NCBI GenBank assembly: GCA_045613685.1
Contig: JAZLBL010000007.1
Span: 1 to 26,229 of the forward strand
DNA: 26,229 bases
Reading direction: 5' to 3'
DNA from: Fimenecus sp045613685
GTDB taxonomy: Bacteria; Bacillota; Clostridia; Oscillospirales; Acutalibacteraceae
Of this stretch, positions 14,214 to 21,184 are shown in pieces. The position numbers were made by a program, and so were the translations under genes. The number at the start of each line of letters is the position of its first letter. Position 1 is the stretch's first letter. Below the pieces are notes generated by a model. That model saw only the letters and a list, made by a program, of their open reading frames with translations. It ran no database searches and was not told the DNA's origin.

Positions 14214-16127
14214 ATGGATAACAAAAACGAATTCAAACCTTATATTCCTGCAAACAAAGTTACACCTGAAATAACAGTTGCATCAATTGTTATGGGTATG
14301 CTTCTTGCAGTTGTATTTGGCGCAGCAAATGCTTACTTGGGACTTAGAGTAGGTATGACGGTTTCAGCTTCAATTCCTGCAGCTGTTATCGCAATGGGAG
14401 TTATTCGCATTATTATGCGCAAAAACTCAATTCTTGAAAGTAATATTGTTCAAACAGTTGGCTCTGCAGGTGAATCACTTGCAGCAGGTGCTATTTTCAC
14501 TCTTCCTGCACTTTTCCTTTGGGCAGCAGAAGGTAAAATGGACAAGCCAAGCATGATTGAAATCACTCTTATCGCACTTCTCGGCGGTTTATTGGGTGTT
14601 TTCTTTATGGTGCCACTTCGCAATGCTTTGATTGTTAAAGAACATGGCACATTGCCTTATCCAGAAGGAACAGCTTGTGCAGAAGTTCTTTTAGCAGGTG
14701 AAAAAGGTGGCGCAAATGCAGGCACAGTTTTCGCAGGTATGGGCTTTGCAGCACTCTTTAAATTCATTATTGACGGCCTCAAAGTTGTTTCAGGTGAAAT
14801 TTCACTTAAATTCAAAGGCTATGCAGGCGAAATCGGTACACAGATTTATCCTGCAGTTATGAGCGTTGGCTTTATCTGTGGACCAAGAATTTCATCATAT
14901 ATGTTCGCAGGTGGCCTTCTTAGCTGGATGGTTATTATTCCATTGATTGTACTTTTCGGTTCAGAAATCGTGCTTTATCCTGGCACTGTTTCAATCGGTG
15001 AAATGTTTGCTGAAAGTGGCGCAAGTGGAATTTGGAGCACATATATCAGATACATTGGTGCAGGTGCTTTGGCAGCTGGTGGTATTATCAGTCTTATCAA
15101 ATCATTACCACTTATCATTAAAACTTTTGCAGGCGCAATGAAGAGTATTTCAGGTGCAGGCGCTGCATCAAACGAGCGTACAGAACAAGATATAAACCTT
15201 AAAGTTGTAATTATTGCAATTCTCATTCTCACACTTCTTGTTTGGATTATTCCTGCAATTCCTGTTTCACTTTTGGGCGCATTTATTGTTGTAATCTTCG
15301 GATTCTTCTTTGCAACAGTTTCTTCAAGAATGGTTGGACTTGTTGGTAGCAGTAACAACCCTGTTTCTGGTATGGCAATCGCAACTCTTCTTATTGCAAC
15401 ACTCATCCTTAAAGTAACAGGTGCTGATGGTGTTGCTGGTATGGCAAGTGCTATTGCAATCGGCTCGATTATCTGTATCGTTTCTGCTATCGCAGGTGAT
15501 ACATCACAAGACCTTAAAACAGGTTATATTCTCGGTGCAACACCAAAGAAACAACAAATTGGTGAAATTTTAGGTGTTGTTTCTTCTGCTCTTGCAATCG
15601 GTGGAACACTCTATATTCTCGATAGCGCTTGGGGCTTTGGTTCAGATGAACTCGGTGCACCACAGGCAACACTTATGAAACTTATTATCGAAGGTGTTAT
15701 GGGTGGCAATCTTCCTTGGAGCCTCGTTCTTATCGGTGTTTGCATTGCTCTCGTAGTTGAACTTATCGGTATCCCAGTTCTTCCATTTGCAATCGGTGTT
15801 TATCTTCCTGTTCAGCTTAACGCTTGCATTATGATTGGTGGCGTTATCCGTCTTATTATGGAAAAACTCAAGAAGAGTGAAGATGAGAAAAAAGAAATCA
15901 TCAACGACGGCGTTCTTTTCTGCTCAGGTATGATTGCAGGCGAGGGTCTTGTTGGTATTCTTCTTGCACTTCTTGCAGTTGTTGGTGTGGATAAATTTGT
16001 TGACCTTGGTTCAAGATTTAATATTCCTGCACCTGTAATGACAATAGGCGGTATTGTACTCTTTGCAATCATTATTTTTACAGTTCTTAAATTTTCCCTT
16101 TGGAAAAAGCGTGAGAAAAAATCATGA
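14214..16127 (+). CDS. OPT-family oligopeptide transporter
   Basis: A 637-residue, very hydrophobic protein with roughly 14-16 membrane segments. The start, PYIPANKVTPEIT then VFGAANAYLGLRVGMTVSAS, and the later GTLPYPEGTACAEVL are typical of prokaryotic OPT proteins, which use the proton gradient to import small peptides; relatives in the same superfamily move metal-chelates. GNLPWSLVLIG and the late LPFAIGVYLP are also characteristic. The protein ends in a short basic tail and its stop overlaps the start of the PqqD-like gene by ATGA. pepD lies immediately upstream, so a peptide substrate is the best guess. Confidence 0.93.
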   Translation: MDNKNEFKPYIPANKVTPEITVASIVMGMLLAVVFGAANAYLGLRVGMTVSASIPAAVIAMGVIRIIMRKNSILESNIVQTVGSAGESLAAGAIFTLPALFLWAAEGKMDKPSMIEITLIALLGGLLGVFFMVPLRNALIVKEHGTLPYPEGTACAEVLLAGEKGGANAGTVFAGMGFAALFKFIIDGLKVVSGEISLKFKGYAGEIGTQIYPAVMSVGFICGPRISSYMFAGGLLSWMVIIPLIVLFGSEIVLYPGTVSIGEMFAESGASGIWSTYIRYIGAGALAAGGIISLIKSLPLIIKTFAGAMKSISGAGAASNERTEQDINLKVVIIAILILTLLVWIIPAIPVSLLGAFIVVIFGFFFATVSSRMVGLVGSSNNPVSGMAIATLLIATLILKVTGADGVAGMASAIAIGSIICIVSAIAGDTSQDLKTGYILGATPKKQQIGEILGVVSSALAIGGTLYILDSAWGFGSDELGAPQATLMKLIIEGVMGGNLPWSLVLIGVCIALVVELIGIPVLPFAIGVYLPVQLNACIMIGGVIRLIMEKLKKSEDEKKEIINDGVLFCSGMIAGEGLVGILLALLAVVGVDKFVDLGSRFNIPAPVMTIGGIVLFAIIIFTVLKFSLWKKREKKS

Positions 16128-16471
16128 GCCGTAAATTAGCTACTGAAAATTATCTTGAAAAAATTCCTGTGCATAAAGACGGGCTCAACTGGACAGTCAA
16201 TGAAACTGGTGAAATAACTCTCGAAGTTGAGAATAGGGGACTTGCTAATAAACTGTTTCAGTTAATTCTTAAAAAGCCAAAAGTGAGCTTTATTCACCTT
16301 GATGAAATGGGCAACTTTATTTGGCCACTCATAGATGGTGAGAAAAATGTTTATCAGTTAGGAAAACTCGTCAAAGAGCATTTTGGCGACAAAGCCGAAC
16401 CGCTTTATGAGCGCCTCGCACAGTATTTTCATACACTTGAAAGTTATAAATTTATAATCTGGAAAGAGTAA
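16124..16471 (+). CDS. PqqD-like small protein (peptide-chaperone fold)
   Basis: A 115-residue soluble protein that fits the PqqD family: an early beta-hairpin in TVNETGEITLEV, the central LDEMGNFIWPLIDGEKNVYQLGKLVKEHFG (consensus-like LNxxGxxIWxLIDGxxTVxEI), and a C-terminal helix LYERLAQYFHTLES. In characterised systems PqqD-type domains present a precursor peptide to a radical-SAM or other modifying enzyme. None is encoded nearby. The ATG overlaps the OPT stop codon by 4 bp, so the two are translationally coupled, and a terminator follows at once, making this the last gene of the unit. A link to the transporter is inference from that coupling. Confidence 0.8.
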   Translation: MSRKLATENYLEKIPVHKDGLNWTVNETGEITLEVENRGLANKLFQLILKKPKVSFIHLDEMGNFIWPLIDGEKNVYQLGKLVKEHFGDKAEPLYERLAQYFHTLESYKFIIWKE

Positions 16472-16475
16472 ATTG

Positions 16476-16503
16476 AAAGACGGATTTTTTATCCGTCTTT
16501 TTT
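16476..16503 (+). terminator. Intrinsic terminator after the OPT-PqqD unit
   Basis: AAAGACGGAT (16476-16485) and ATCCGTCTTT (16491-16500) form a perfect 10-bp stem with a T5 loop, and the T-run extends to 16503. Confidence 0.9.
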
Positions 16504-16565
16504 GTTTGCTTTATTTAATGTTTTATGCTAAACTTAACTTATCACAAAATACAGGGGTAACTAAT

Positions 16566-16745
16566 ATGTCAAAAACAAATTGCGAAACTTGCACAAATTA
16601 TTATTATGACGATGAGTTAGAAGAATATTGCTGTGATATAAACCTTGACGAAGACGAAATGGTGCGGTTTTTGACATCGTCAAACTATCAATGTCCTTAT
16701 TACAGACTTTATGACGAGTACGGAATTGTCAAAAAACAGAATTAG
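16566..16745 (+). CDS. Small cysteine-rich acidic protein, DUF6472-like
   Basis: A 59-residue protein with C6-x2-C9, C22-C23 and C43, an acidic NLDEDEMVRFL core and a QCPYYR motif. This matches the short protein family I know as DUF6472 in Firmicutes; the cysteines suggest a structural zinc site. Function is unknown. I start at the ATG at 16566 because AGGGG at 16553-16557 is 8 nt upstream; the open frame extends back to 16473, but that stretch covers a terminator tail and lacks a ribosome binding site. A weak TTGTTT/TATGCT promoter (16502-16529) may drive it. A hairpin follows directly, so it is probably monocistronic. Confidence 0.75.
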   Translation: MSKTNCETCTNYYYDDELEEYCCDINLDEDEMVRFLTSSNYQCPYYRLYDEYGIVKKQN

Positions 16746-16752
16746 TTTTTGG

Positions 16753-16799
16753 TTATACTGATAATTGAATTTTCTGTCAATTGTCAGTATAATATTTTT
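16753..16799 (+). terminator. Long hairpin terminator after the DUF6472-like gene
   Basis: A 16-nt arm (16753-16768) pairs with 16777-16792 around an 8-nt loop; all positions pair, one as G-U. A short T-rich run follows (16795-16799). The same right arm contains the -35 of the next candidate promoter. Confidence 0.7.
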
Positions 16800-16808
16800 A
16801 TATATAAA
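16781..16808 (+). promoter_or_regulatory. Candidate promoter of the YhhN-like gene, nested in the terminator
   Basis: TTGTCA (16781-16786), 16-bp spacer and TATAAA (16803-16808), 15 bp before the gene's ATG. The -35 is part of the hairpin's right arm. Confidence 0.45.
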
Positions 16809-16823
16809 TTAGGGGGCTTTTAT

Positions 16824-17549
16824 ATGGAAGGATTAGTAATAGGCGTAATCGCATTAGGTGTTATTGTTACTATATTTTTCTTAGCATTACGAGTTACAAA
16901 AGGTGGGCTTGGCGCAATGTTTGTTAAAGCGGGTGCATCTGCTTGCTTTATCGGTACAGCATTTATAACCTTTGCTTATAATATTGAAAAAAATGGATAT
17001 GACCAACATAATTTTGAATATGGCATTTTAATGCTTTTAGGTTTCATATTCAGCTTGTTGGGTGATATCTGGCTCGACCTTAAATATGTACATAAAGAAT
17101 GCACAAGACCTTATACTTATGCAGGTTTTATCTGCTTTATGATTGGCCACACATTCTTCATTCCGGCAATACTTTTAAATTTTGTAGAATATGAATGGTG
17201 GATGGTTCCACATCTTATTGGCTCTTGTGTGATTTTTGCAGTTATAGCAGGTCTTATGGAAAAAATCAATAAGAATCTTGATTATGGTGAATTTAGATTA
17301 ATTACATTGATTTATGCACTTTTTGTGGCAGCAACAATGTTCTGCTCAATCAACGGGTTCTTCCTTTTCGGACAATCAAAGAAATTCTTGATTTTAATGA
17401 TTGGTTCAGTTGCATTCGTACTTTCTGACCTTGTTCTTTCATCAATCTATTTTGAAAAAGGCAAGAACACAAAAGTGAATGTTATCATAAACCATACACT
17501 TTATTATTTAGCACAGTTCTTGTTCGCAAGTACACTTTTATTTAACTAA
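16824..17549 (+). CDS. YhhN/TMEM86-family membrane protein (lysoplasmalogenase-like)
   Basis: A 241-residue protein with about eight hydrophobic segments. LGDIWLDL after a helix, GFICFMIGHTFF in the middle, SVAFVLSDLVLS and the closing YYLAQFLFASTLL are the conserved features of the YhhN family. Animal TMEM86 proteins of this family cleave the vinyl-ether bond of lysoplasmalogen; the conserved aspartates here (GDIWLD, SD) and the GH of the third motif would be candidate catalytic residues. Plasmalogens occur in many anaerobic clostridia, so the activity is plausible but unproven. AGGGGG at 16811-16816 fixes the ATG at 16824; the frame opens earlier, inside the preceding hairpin, but without a ribosome binding site. 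Confidence 0.82.
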   Translation: MEGLVIGVIALGVIVTIFFLALRVTKGGLGAMFVKAGASACFIGTAFITFAYNIEKNGYDQHNFEYGILMLLGFIFSLLGDIWLDLKYVHKECTRPYTYAGFICFMIGHTFFIPAILLNFVEYEWWMVPHLIGSCVIFAVIAGLMEKINKNLDYGEFRLITLIYALFVAATMFCSINGFFLFGQSKKFLILMIGSVAFVLSDLVLSSIYFEKGKNTKVNVIINHTLYYLAQFLFASTLLFN

Positions 17550-17560
17550 GGAGAACTAAA

Positions 17561-19066
17561 ATGGAAAACAAAAAATATGTTCCTAAAAAAGAATTAACTG
17601 CTTTTTGTGTTGCTGGTTTAGGTCAAGGTATGATATATGCTTTGATGTCAAGCTATATCAGTGACTATTATCTAAACGTTTTGCAGTTAACACCAATGTT
17701 CGTATTGTTGCTTATGCTTCTTGCTCGTGTGTGGGACGCAATTAACGACCCACTTATGGGTATGATTGTTGACAGAAGCAAACTTAAAAGTGGCAAAATG
17801 ATTCCATTTATCAGATTTGCACTTGTTCCAATCGCTGCCGTAACATTGCTTATGTATTTAAGCCCAAATCTCCCAAAAACTGAATTGATGATTTATTCAG
17901 CAATCGTTTATGTTGCTTGGGGTATGATTTACACAGTTGGTGATGTTTCTTTCTGGGGTCTCCCAAATGTTATAACACCTGATTCAGAAGAGCGTAGTTC
18001 AGTAATTTCTGTAAGTAAAATTTATAACTCAATCGGTTCAGCAGTACCTGAAGTTCTTTTCCTTGTAGTTGGACTTGTTATTGGTGCTTGGGTTTCAAGT
18101 CAAGAAGTAGCACCTGACCCACTTATGGTTCAAAAAAGAAAATATCTCATTATGGCAATCGTGACAGTTGGGCTTGGTACAATTCTTTATGCACGTGCCT
18201 GTACAGGTGTTAAAGAAAGAGTTAAAATGCCTGTTCGCAAGCGTCAACCTGGTGAACCATCACAACTTGCTCGTGTATTTAAGTGCAAACCACTTGTTCT
18301 CGTTCTCTTAATGGGTGTTCTTTCAAGTGGACGTTATATGGTTTCAGCGGCGGCTATCCATGTTGCTCGTTATTCTTTCTATATCGGTCCTGACCTTGCA
18401 ACTCTTGCAACTGAAGCAGAGAGAATCGGGGCAATTGAGTCAAGCATCTCAACTGTTAAAACTGTTTTCCAGATTAGTTCAATCGTTGGTCTTTTCGGAG
18501 CAACACTCTTTATGCCAAAACTTATGAAAAAGTTTGACTATAAGAAACTTGTCATCACAACTTGCCTTGCAGGTTTTGTAGCAAGTATTATTACAACTAT
18601 TGTTGGTTGGTTTACAATGAATCTTTATGCTTGTATTCCATTTATCATTATTTCTTGTATCCCACTTGGCGTTATCAACACAGTTTCACTTGCAATGATT
18701 GGCGACTGTCTTGACTTTATGGAACTTAAAACAGGTTTCCGTGACAATGCTCTCGGTGCTGCTTGCCAAGGTTTCATCAATAAAATCGGTAATGCTTTCG
18801 CAACATCAGGTATCGTTATTATGTATATGGTAATCGGTCTTGACCCAGCTCAGATGCTTTCTTCAACATCAGTTGTATCAGCACTTGATATGCCACCTGA
18901 AATGAGATTTGCAATGTTCTCACTGGTTTCAATCGTACCTGGTATCAGTATGCTTCTCTGCTCAATCCCAATGTTCTTCTATAAGATTGCGGGCAAAGAG
19001 AAGAAAGATATGATTGCACAGCTTCAGGCAAAGCGTGAGTCAGAAGGCTTCGTTGTTCAAGAATAA
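17561..19066 (+). CDS. GPH-family sugar:cation symporter (MelB-like MFS transporter)
   Basis: A 501-residue membrane protein with about 12 helices. RVWDAINDPLMGMIVDRS (56-73) is the GPH family signature; D59 and D63 correspond to the cation-site aspartates of the melibiose carrier MelB. A central cytoplasmic loop (about 220-245, KMPVRKRQPGEPS) separates the two halves. Members import melibiose, lactose, xylosides or glucuronides with Na+ or H+. Substrate cannot be set from sequence; the alpha-galactosidase at 3146 and beta-galactosidase at 21185 are the nearby enzymes it could serve. AAGGAG precedes the ATG, 11 bp after the YhhN-like gene, so these two share a transcript. Confidence 0.9.
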   Translation: MENKKYVPKKELTAFCVAGLGQGMIYALMSSYISDYYLNVLQLTPMFVLLLMLLARVWDAINDPLMGMIVDRSKLKSGKMIPFIRFALVPIAAVTLLMYLSPNLPKTELMIYSAIVYVAWGMIYTVGDVSFWGLPNVITPDSEERSSVISVSKIYNSIGSAVPEVLFLVVGLVIGAWVSSQEVAPDPLMVQKRKYLIMAIVTVGLGTILYARACTGVKERVKMPVRKRQPGEPSQLARVFKCKPLVLVLLMGVLSSGRYMVSAAAIHVARYSFYIGPDLATLATEAERIGAIESSISTVKTVFQISSIVGLFGATLFMPKLMKKFDYKKLVITTCLAGFVASIITTIVGWFTMNLYACIPFIIISCIPLGVINTVSLAMIGDCLDFMELKTGFRDNALGAACQGFINKIGNAFATSGIVIMYMVIGLDPAQMLSSTSVVSALDMPPEMRFAMFSLVSIVPGISMLLCSIPMFFYKIAGKEKKDMIAQLQAKRESEGFVVQE

Positions 19067-19072
19067 TAAGCA

Positions 19073-19104
19073 AAGACCTACATTTTATATGTAGGTCTTA
19101 TTTA
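19073..19104 (+). terminator. Hairpin terminator after the GPH transporter gene
   Basis: AAGACCTACAT (19073-19083) and ATGTAGGTCTT (19089-19099) form a perfect 11-bp stem with a 5-nt loop. The following run is only ATTTAT, so read-through into the next gene, whose ATG is 16 bp further on, is likely. Confidence 0.65.
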
Positions 19105-19115
19105 TAGGTGATATT

Positions 19116-20462
19116 ATGAGTTTTAAATTTTTGGTTTTAACAGACCCACACTTTTTTGATACTGATTTAGGGTGCAGCGGTCCTGATTATGACGACTTTA
19201 TGCACTATGAGCAGAAATGCTTTGCAGAAACAGAAAGTATCAATAATGCGGTGTTCAAATATTTAGGTGAAACAGATTTAGCCGATACAGTTTTAATCGT
19301 AGGTGACTTAACACAGAATGGCGAAAGAAAAAGCCACGAAAAGTTTATAAAGTTACTTTATGATTTAAAGGCAAAGGGTAAAAAAGTTTATCTTATCACT
19401 GCCGACCACGATTGGAAAAATGACCCATTCGCATTCGGTGAAAATGGTCGATATATGCCCGAGCCAACACAAAAAGAAGACCTTATCAAACTTTATAACG
19501 ACTTCGGCTTTGCCGACGCTATTGCAGTTGACGAAGAGCACCTTTCTTATGTTGCACAATTAAGTGATAATGTAAGACTTTTGGCAATGAATGCAGATGT
19601 CAAAACAAAAGGTCAATTCAGTTTAACTGAAAAACAGGTTGAATGGATTAAAGAGCAAACCAAGAAGGCGAGAGAAGACAAGCAGACAATGTTTGCAATT
19701 TGCCACTATCCAGTGCTTCCGATTCAACCACTTTTCTCAATAATCAAATCATCACTTATGTATGATTATAAAGCAATCGCAACATTACTTGCAGACGAAG
19801 GTGCGCACCTTGTTTTCACAGGGCATATGCACAACCAAAGCATCAACGAATTTGAAACCGAAAATGGCAATAAATTCTTTGATGTTACAACGGGCTCAAT
19901 AATCGCTGACCCATCATACATAAGACTTGTAACTCTTGACGAAAACAAAGCAGAAATCCAGAGTATCCCTACACCTGATTTCGATTATGATACAAAGGGT
20001 ATGACTTGCAAAGAATATCTCGCATCAGTTTTTGATGCAATGATTAGAAATATTCTTCTTGATTTGCGAGATGACACCACAAGAGCAATGAGAAAGTTCC
20101 ATATTAAAGAGAGTAAAGGTCTTGTCTTTGCACTTCGTATTGTAGGCAAAATTCTTTGTTCAGTAAAGCTCGGCACTCTTGCAAAATTACTCTTTATTAA
20201 ATGTGATAAGAGTATTAAAAAAGTAAAACTCATTGACTACGCAACTGTGCTTGTGCGAAATATCTTTCGCGGCAATCAAACTTATAATAAAGGGACACCT
20301 GAGGGTGATGTGTTTATCGCATTTGTCAACAGAATTAAACCAATTCTAAAGAAAATCACCGTCAAAGACCCTTATGGTGAAAAGGTTGACCTTGCAGAAC
20401 TTCTCATAAACACCGCAGGTAACTACGGCTACGATGATTACAACACAGAAATTAAATGGTAA
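19116..20462 (+). CDS. Cytosolic calcineurin-like metallophosphoesterase with a variant GNHD motif
   Basis: A 448-residue protein without signal peptide. Metal-site motifs are D10 and H12 (TDPHFFD), GD (63-64), H197 (ICHYPV) and GHMH (236-239). Where most relatives have GNH(D/E), this one reads ADHD (96-99), replacing the metal-binding asparagine by aspartate. The C-terminal 150 residues (from about 300) form an added helical domain with many lysines (for example LAKLLFIKCDKSIKKVKL). Substrate is unknown; the family covers phosphomonoesters, diesters and cyclic nucleotides. It is unlike the anchored enzyme at 1876 in length, end domains and motif, so it is not a recent copy. There is no clear promoter in the 16 bp after the hairpin. 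Confidence 0.85.
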   Translation: MSFKFLVLTDPHFFDTDLGCSGPDYDDFMHYEQKCFAETESINNAVFKYLGETDLADTVLIVGDLTQNGERKSHEKFIKLLYDLKAKGKKVYLITADHDWKNDPFAFGENGRYMPEPTQKEDLIKLYNDFGFADAIAVDEEHLSYVAQLSDNVRLLAMNADVKTKGQFSLTEKQVEWIKEQTKKAREDKQTMFAICHYPVLPIQPLFSIIKSSLMYDYKAIATLLADEGAHLVFTGHMHNQSINEFETENGNKFFDVTTGSIIADPSYIRLVTLDENKAEIQSIPTPDFDYDTKGMTCKEYLASVFDAMIRNILLDLRDDTTRAMRKFHIKESKGLVFALRIVGKILCSVKLGTLAKLLFIKCDKSIKKVKLIDYATVLVRNIFRGNQTYNKGTPEGDVFIAFVNRIKPILKKITVKDPYGEKVDLAELLINTAGNYGYDDYNTEIKW

Positions 20463-20484
20463 TGAATTGTAGGGGGGCTAAATT

Positions 20485-21036
20485 GTGAAAGAATCACATT
20501 TTTTAATAAAAAAAGCACAGAGTATAGTTGATGAATATGAAGATGAACTTTCTACAAAAGGAGTTCGTTGCTCTGTTACAATGAAAGATTATAAACAAAA
20601 AGGATATAAGTTTAAATTAAACAAACATAATCCACTTGTTGAAACTGATGACCCTCAAAAGATGAAATTTTCTTCGTATATAGTTGTAAAATTTTTGCCG
20701 ATTGAAAAGAATATTGTAGAAACATCAAAAGCAAAAGAATATGCTTTTAGAGTGTGTTTTAAGAGAAATGGTAAAGCTAAGTTAGTTGAAGAAGAAATGT
20801 TTCTTTTTTCGCTTGCAAAACTTATTGAGAAAAAAATAAAAAAATTAAGCCAAAAATCTATTGAAAAAGTTTGTAAGAACAATGCTTTTGATTTTATTCG
20901 ATATTTGTTTGGCAGTTATGATTATATGACAAGCATAATGGGAATAAAAATATCTGATATTACGATAGGCATATATTTGCTTATGTTAATAATATTAAGC
21001 GTGGCAATATTTATAGCACCACTCATATTTGCGTAA
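20485..21036 (+). CDS. Orphan protein with a C-terminal membrane anchor
   Basis: A 183-residue protein that I do not recognise. The first 155 residues are charged and lysine-rich, with predicted strands (YKFKLNKH, SSYIVVKFLP, YAFRVCFKRNG) and a basic helix (LIEKKIKKLSQKSIEKV). Residues about 159-182 are hydrophobic and would anchor it in the membrane with the bulk in the cytoplasm. Start is GTG, backed by AGGGGGG 7 nt upstream. It follows the metallophosphoesterase gene by 22 bp and may be cotranscribed. A palindromic repeat that acts as terminator follows 10 bp after its stop. Its higher AT content and lysine bias differ slightly from its neighbours, as often in fast-evolving genes. Confidence 0.65.
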   Translation: MKESHFLIKKAQSIVDEYEDELSTKGVRCSVTMKDYKQKGYKFKLNKHNPLVETDDPQKMKFSSYIVVKFLPIEKNIVETSKAKEYAFRVCFKRNGKAKLVEEEMFLFSLAKLIEKKIKKLSQKSIEKVCKNNAFDFIRYLFGSYDYMTSIMGIKISDITIGIYLLMLIILSVAIFIAPLIFA

Positions 21037-21045
21037 TTGCTTTTT

Positions 21046-21172
21046 AGCCTCCCTCTGACGAGGGAGGTAGATTTGCCTTTAGGCAAAGACGGAGGGAGAG
21101 ATAAAGTCTGCTTAAAACTAAATCTCTCCCTCAGTCTCACTTCGTTCGACAGCTCCCTCGTCAGAGGGAGCT
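21046..21172. repeat. 127-bp palindromic GAGGGAG repeat (MITE-like)
   Basis: The two ends are near-exact inverted copies of about 20 bp (21046-21066 and 21151-21172) differing by one inserted C. Each end is itself a hairpin: CTCCCTC and GAGGGAG around a 4-nt centre. Inside lie TTTGCC/GGCAAA (21072-21077, 21082-21087) and an 11-bp stem GAGGGAGAGAT/ATCTCTCCCTC (21092-21102, 21122-21132). The whole can fold into a cruciform with side arms. It is richer in G+C than its surroundings. I recall similar GAGGGAG repeats scattered in Ruminococcaceae genomes; copy number cannot be judged here. Confidence 0.8.
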
Positions 21173-21178
21173 TTTTTT
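21151..21178 (+). terminator. Rightward terminator formed by the end of the palindromic repeat
   Basis: The right-end hairpin (AGCTCCCTC, 4-nt centre, GAGGGAGCT) runs straight into T7 at 21172-21178, so it should end rightward transcription from the orphan gene. On the other strand the repeat is followed by A residues and not U, so it is not an obvious terminator for lacZ. Confidence 0.75.
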
Positions 21179-21184
21179 CTTTAA

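Noticed and set aside
14975..15406. 143-residue open frame on the minus strand inside the OPT gene
   Set aside because: Antisense shadow; isoleucine- and proline-rich translation typical of the complement of a membrane-protein gene.
16473..16565. N-terminal extension of the DUF6472-like protein
   Set aside because: It would be translated through a terminator T-run and has no ribosome binding site; the ATG at 16566 has one.
16749..16823. N-terminal extension of the YhhN-like protein
   Set aside because: It covers the hairpin and promoter; AGGGGG supports the ATG at 16824.
1876..20462. The two metallophosphoesterases as a recent duplication
   Set aside because: Apart from the short metal-site motifs they differ in length, membrane anchoring, C-terminal domain and the GNHD/ADHD motif.
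21046..21172. CRISPR-like repeat array
   Set aside because: It is one palindromic unit with inverted, not direct, repeats and no regular spacers.
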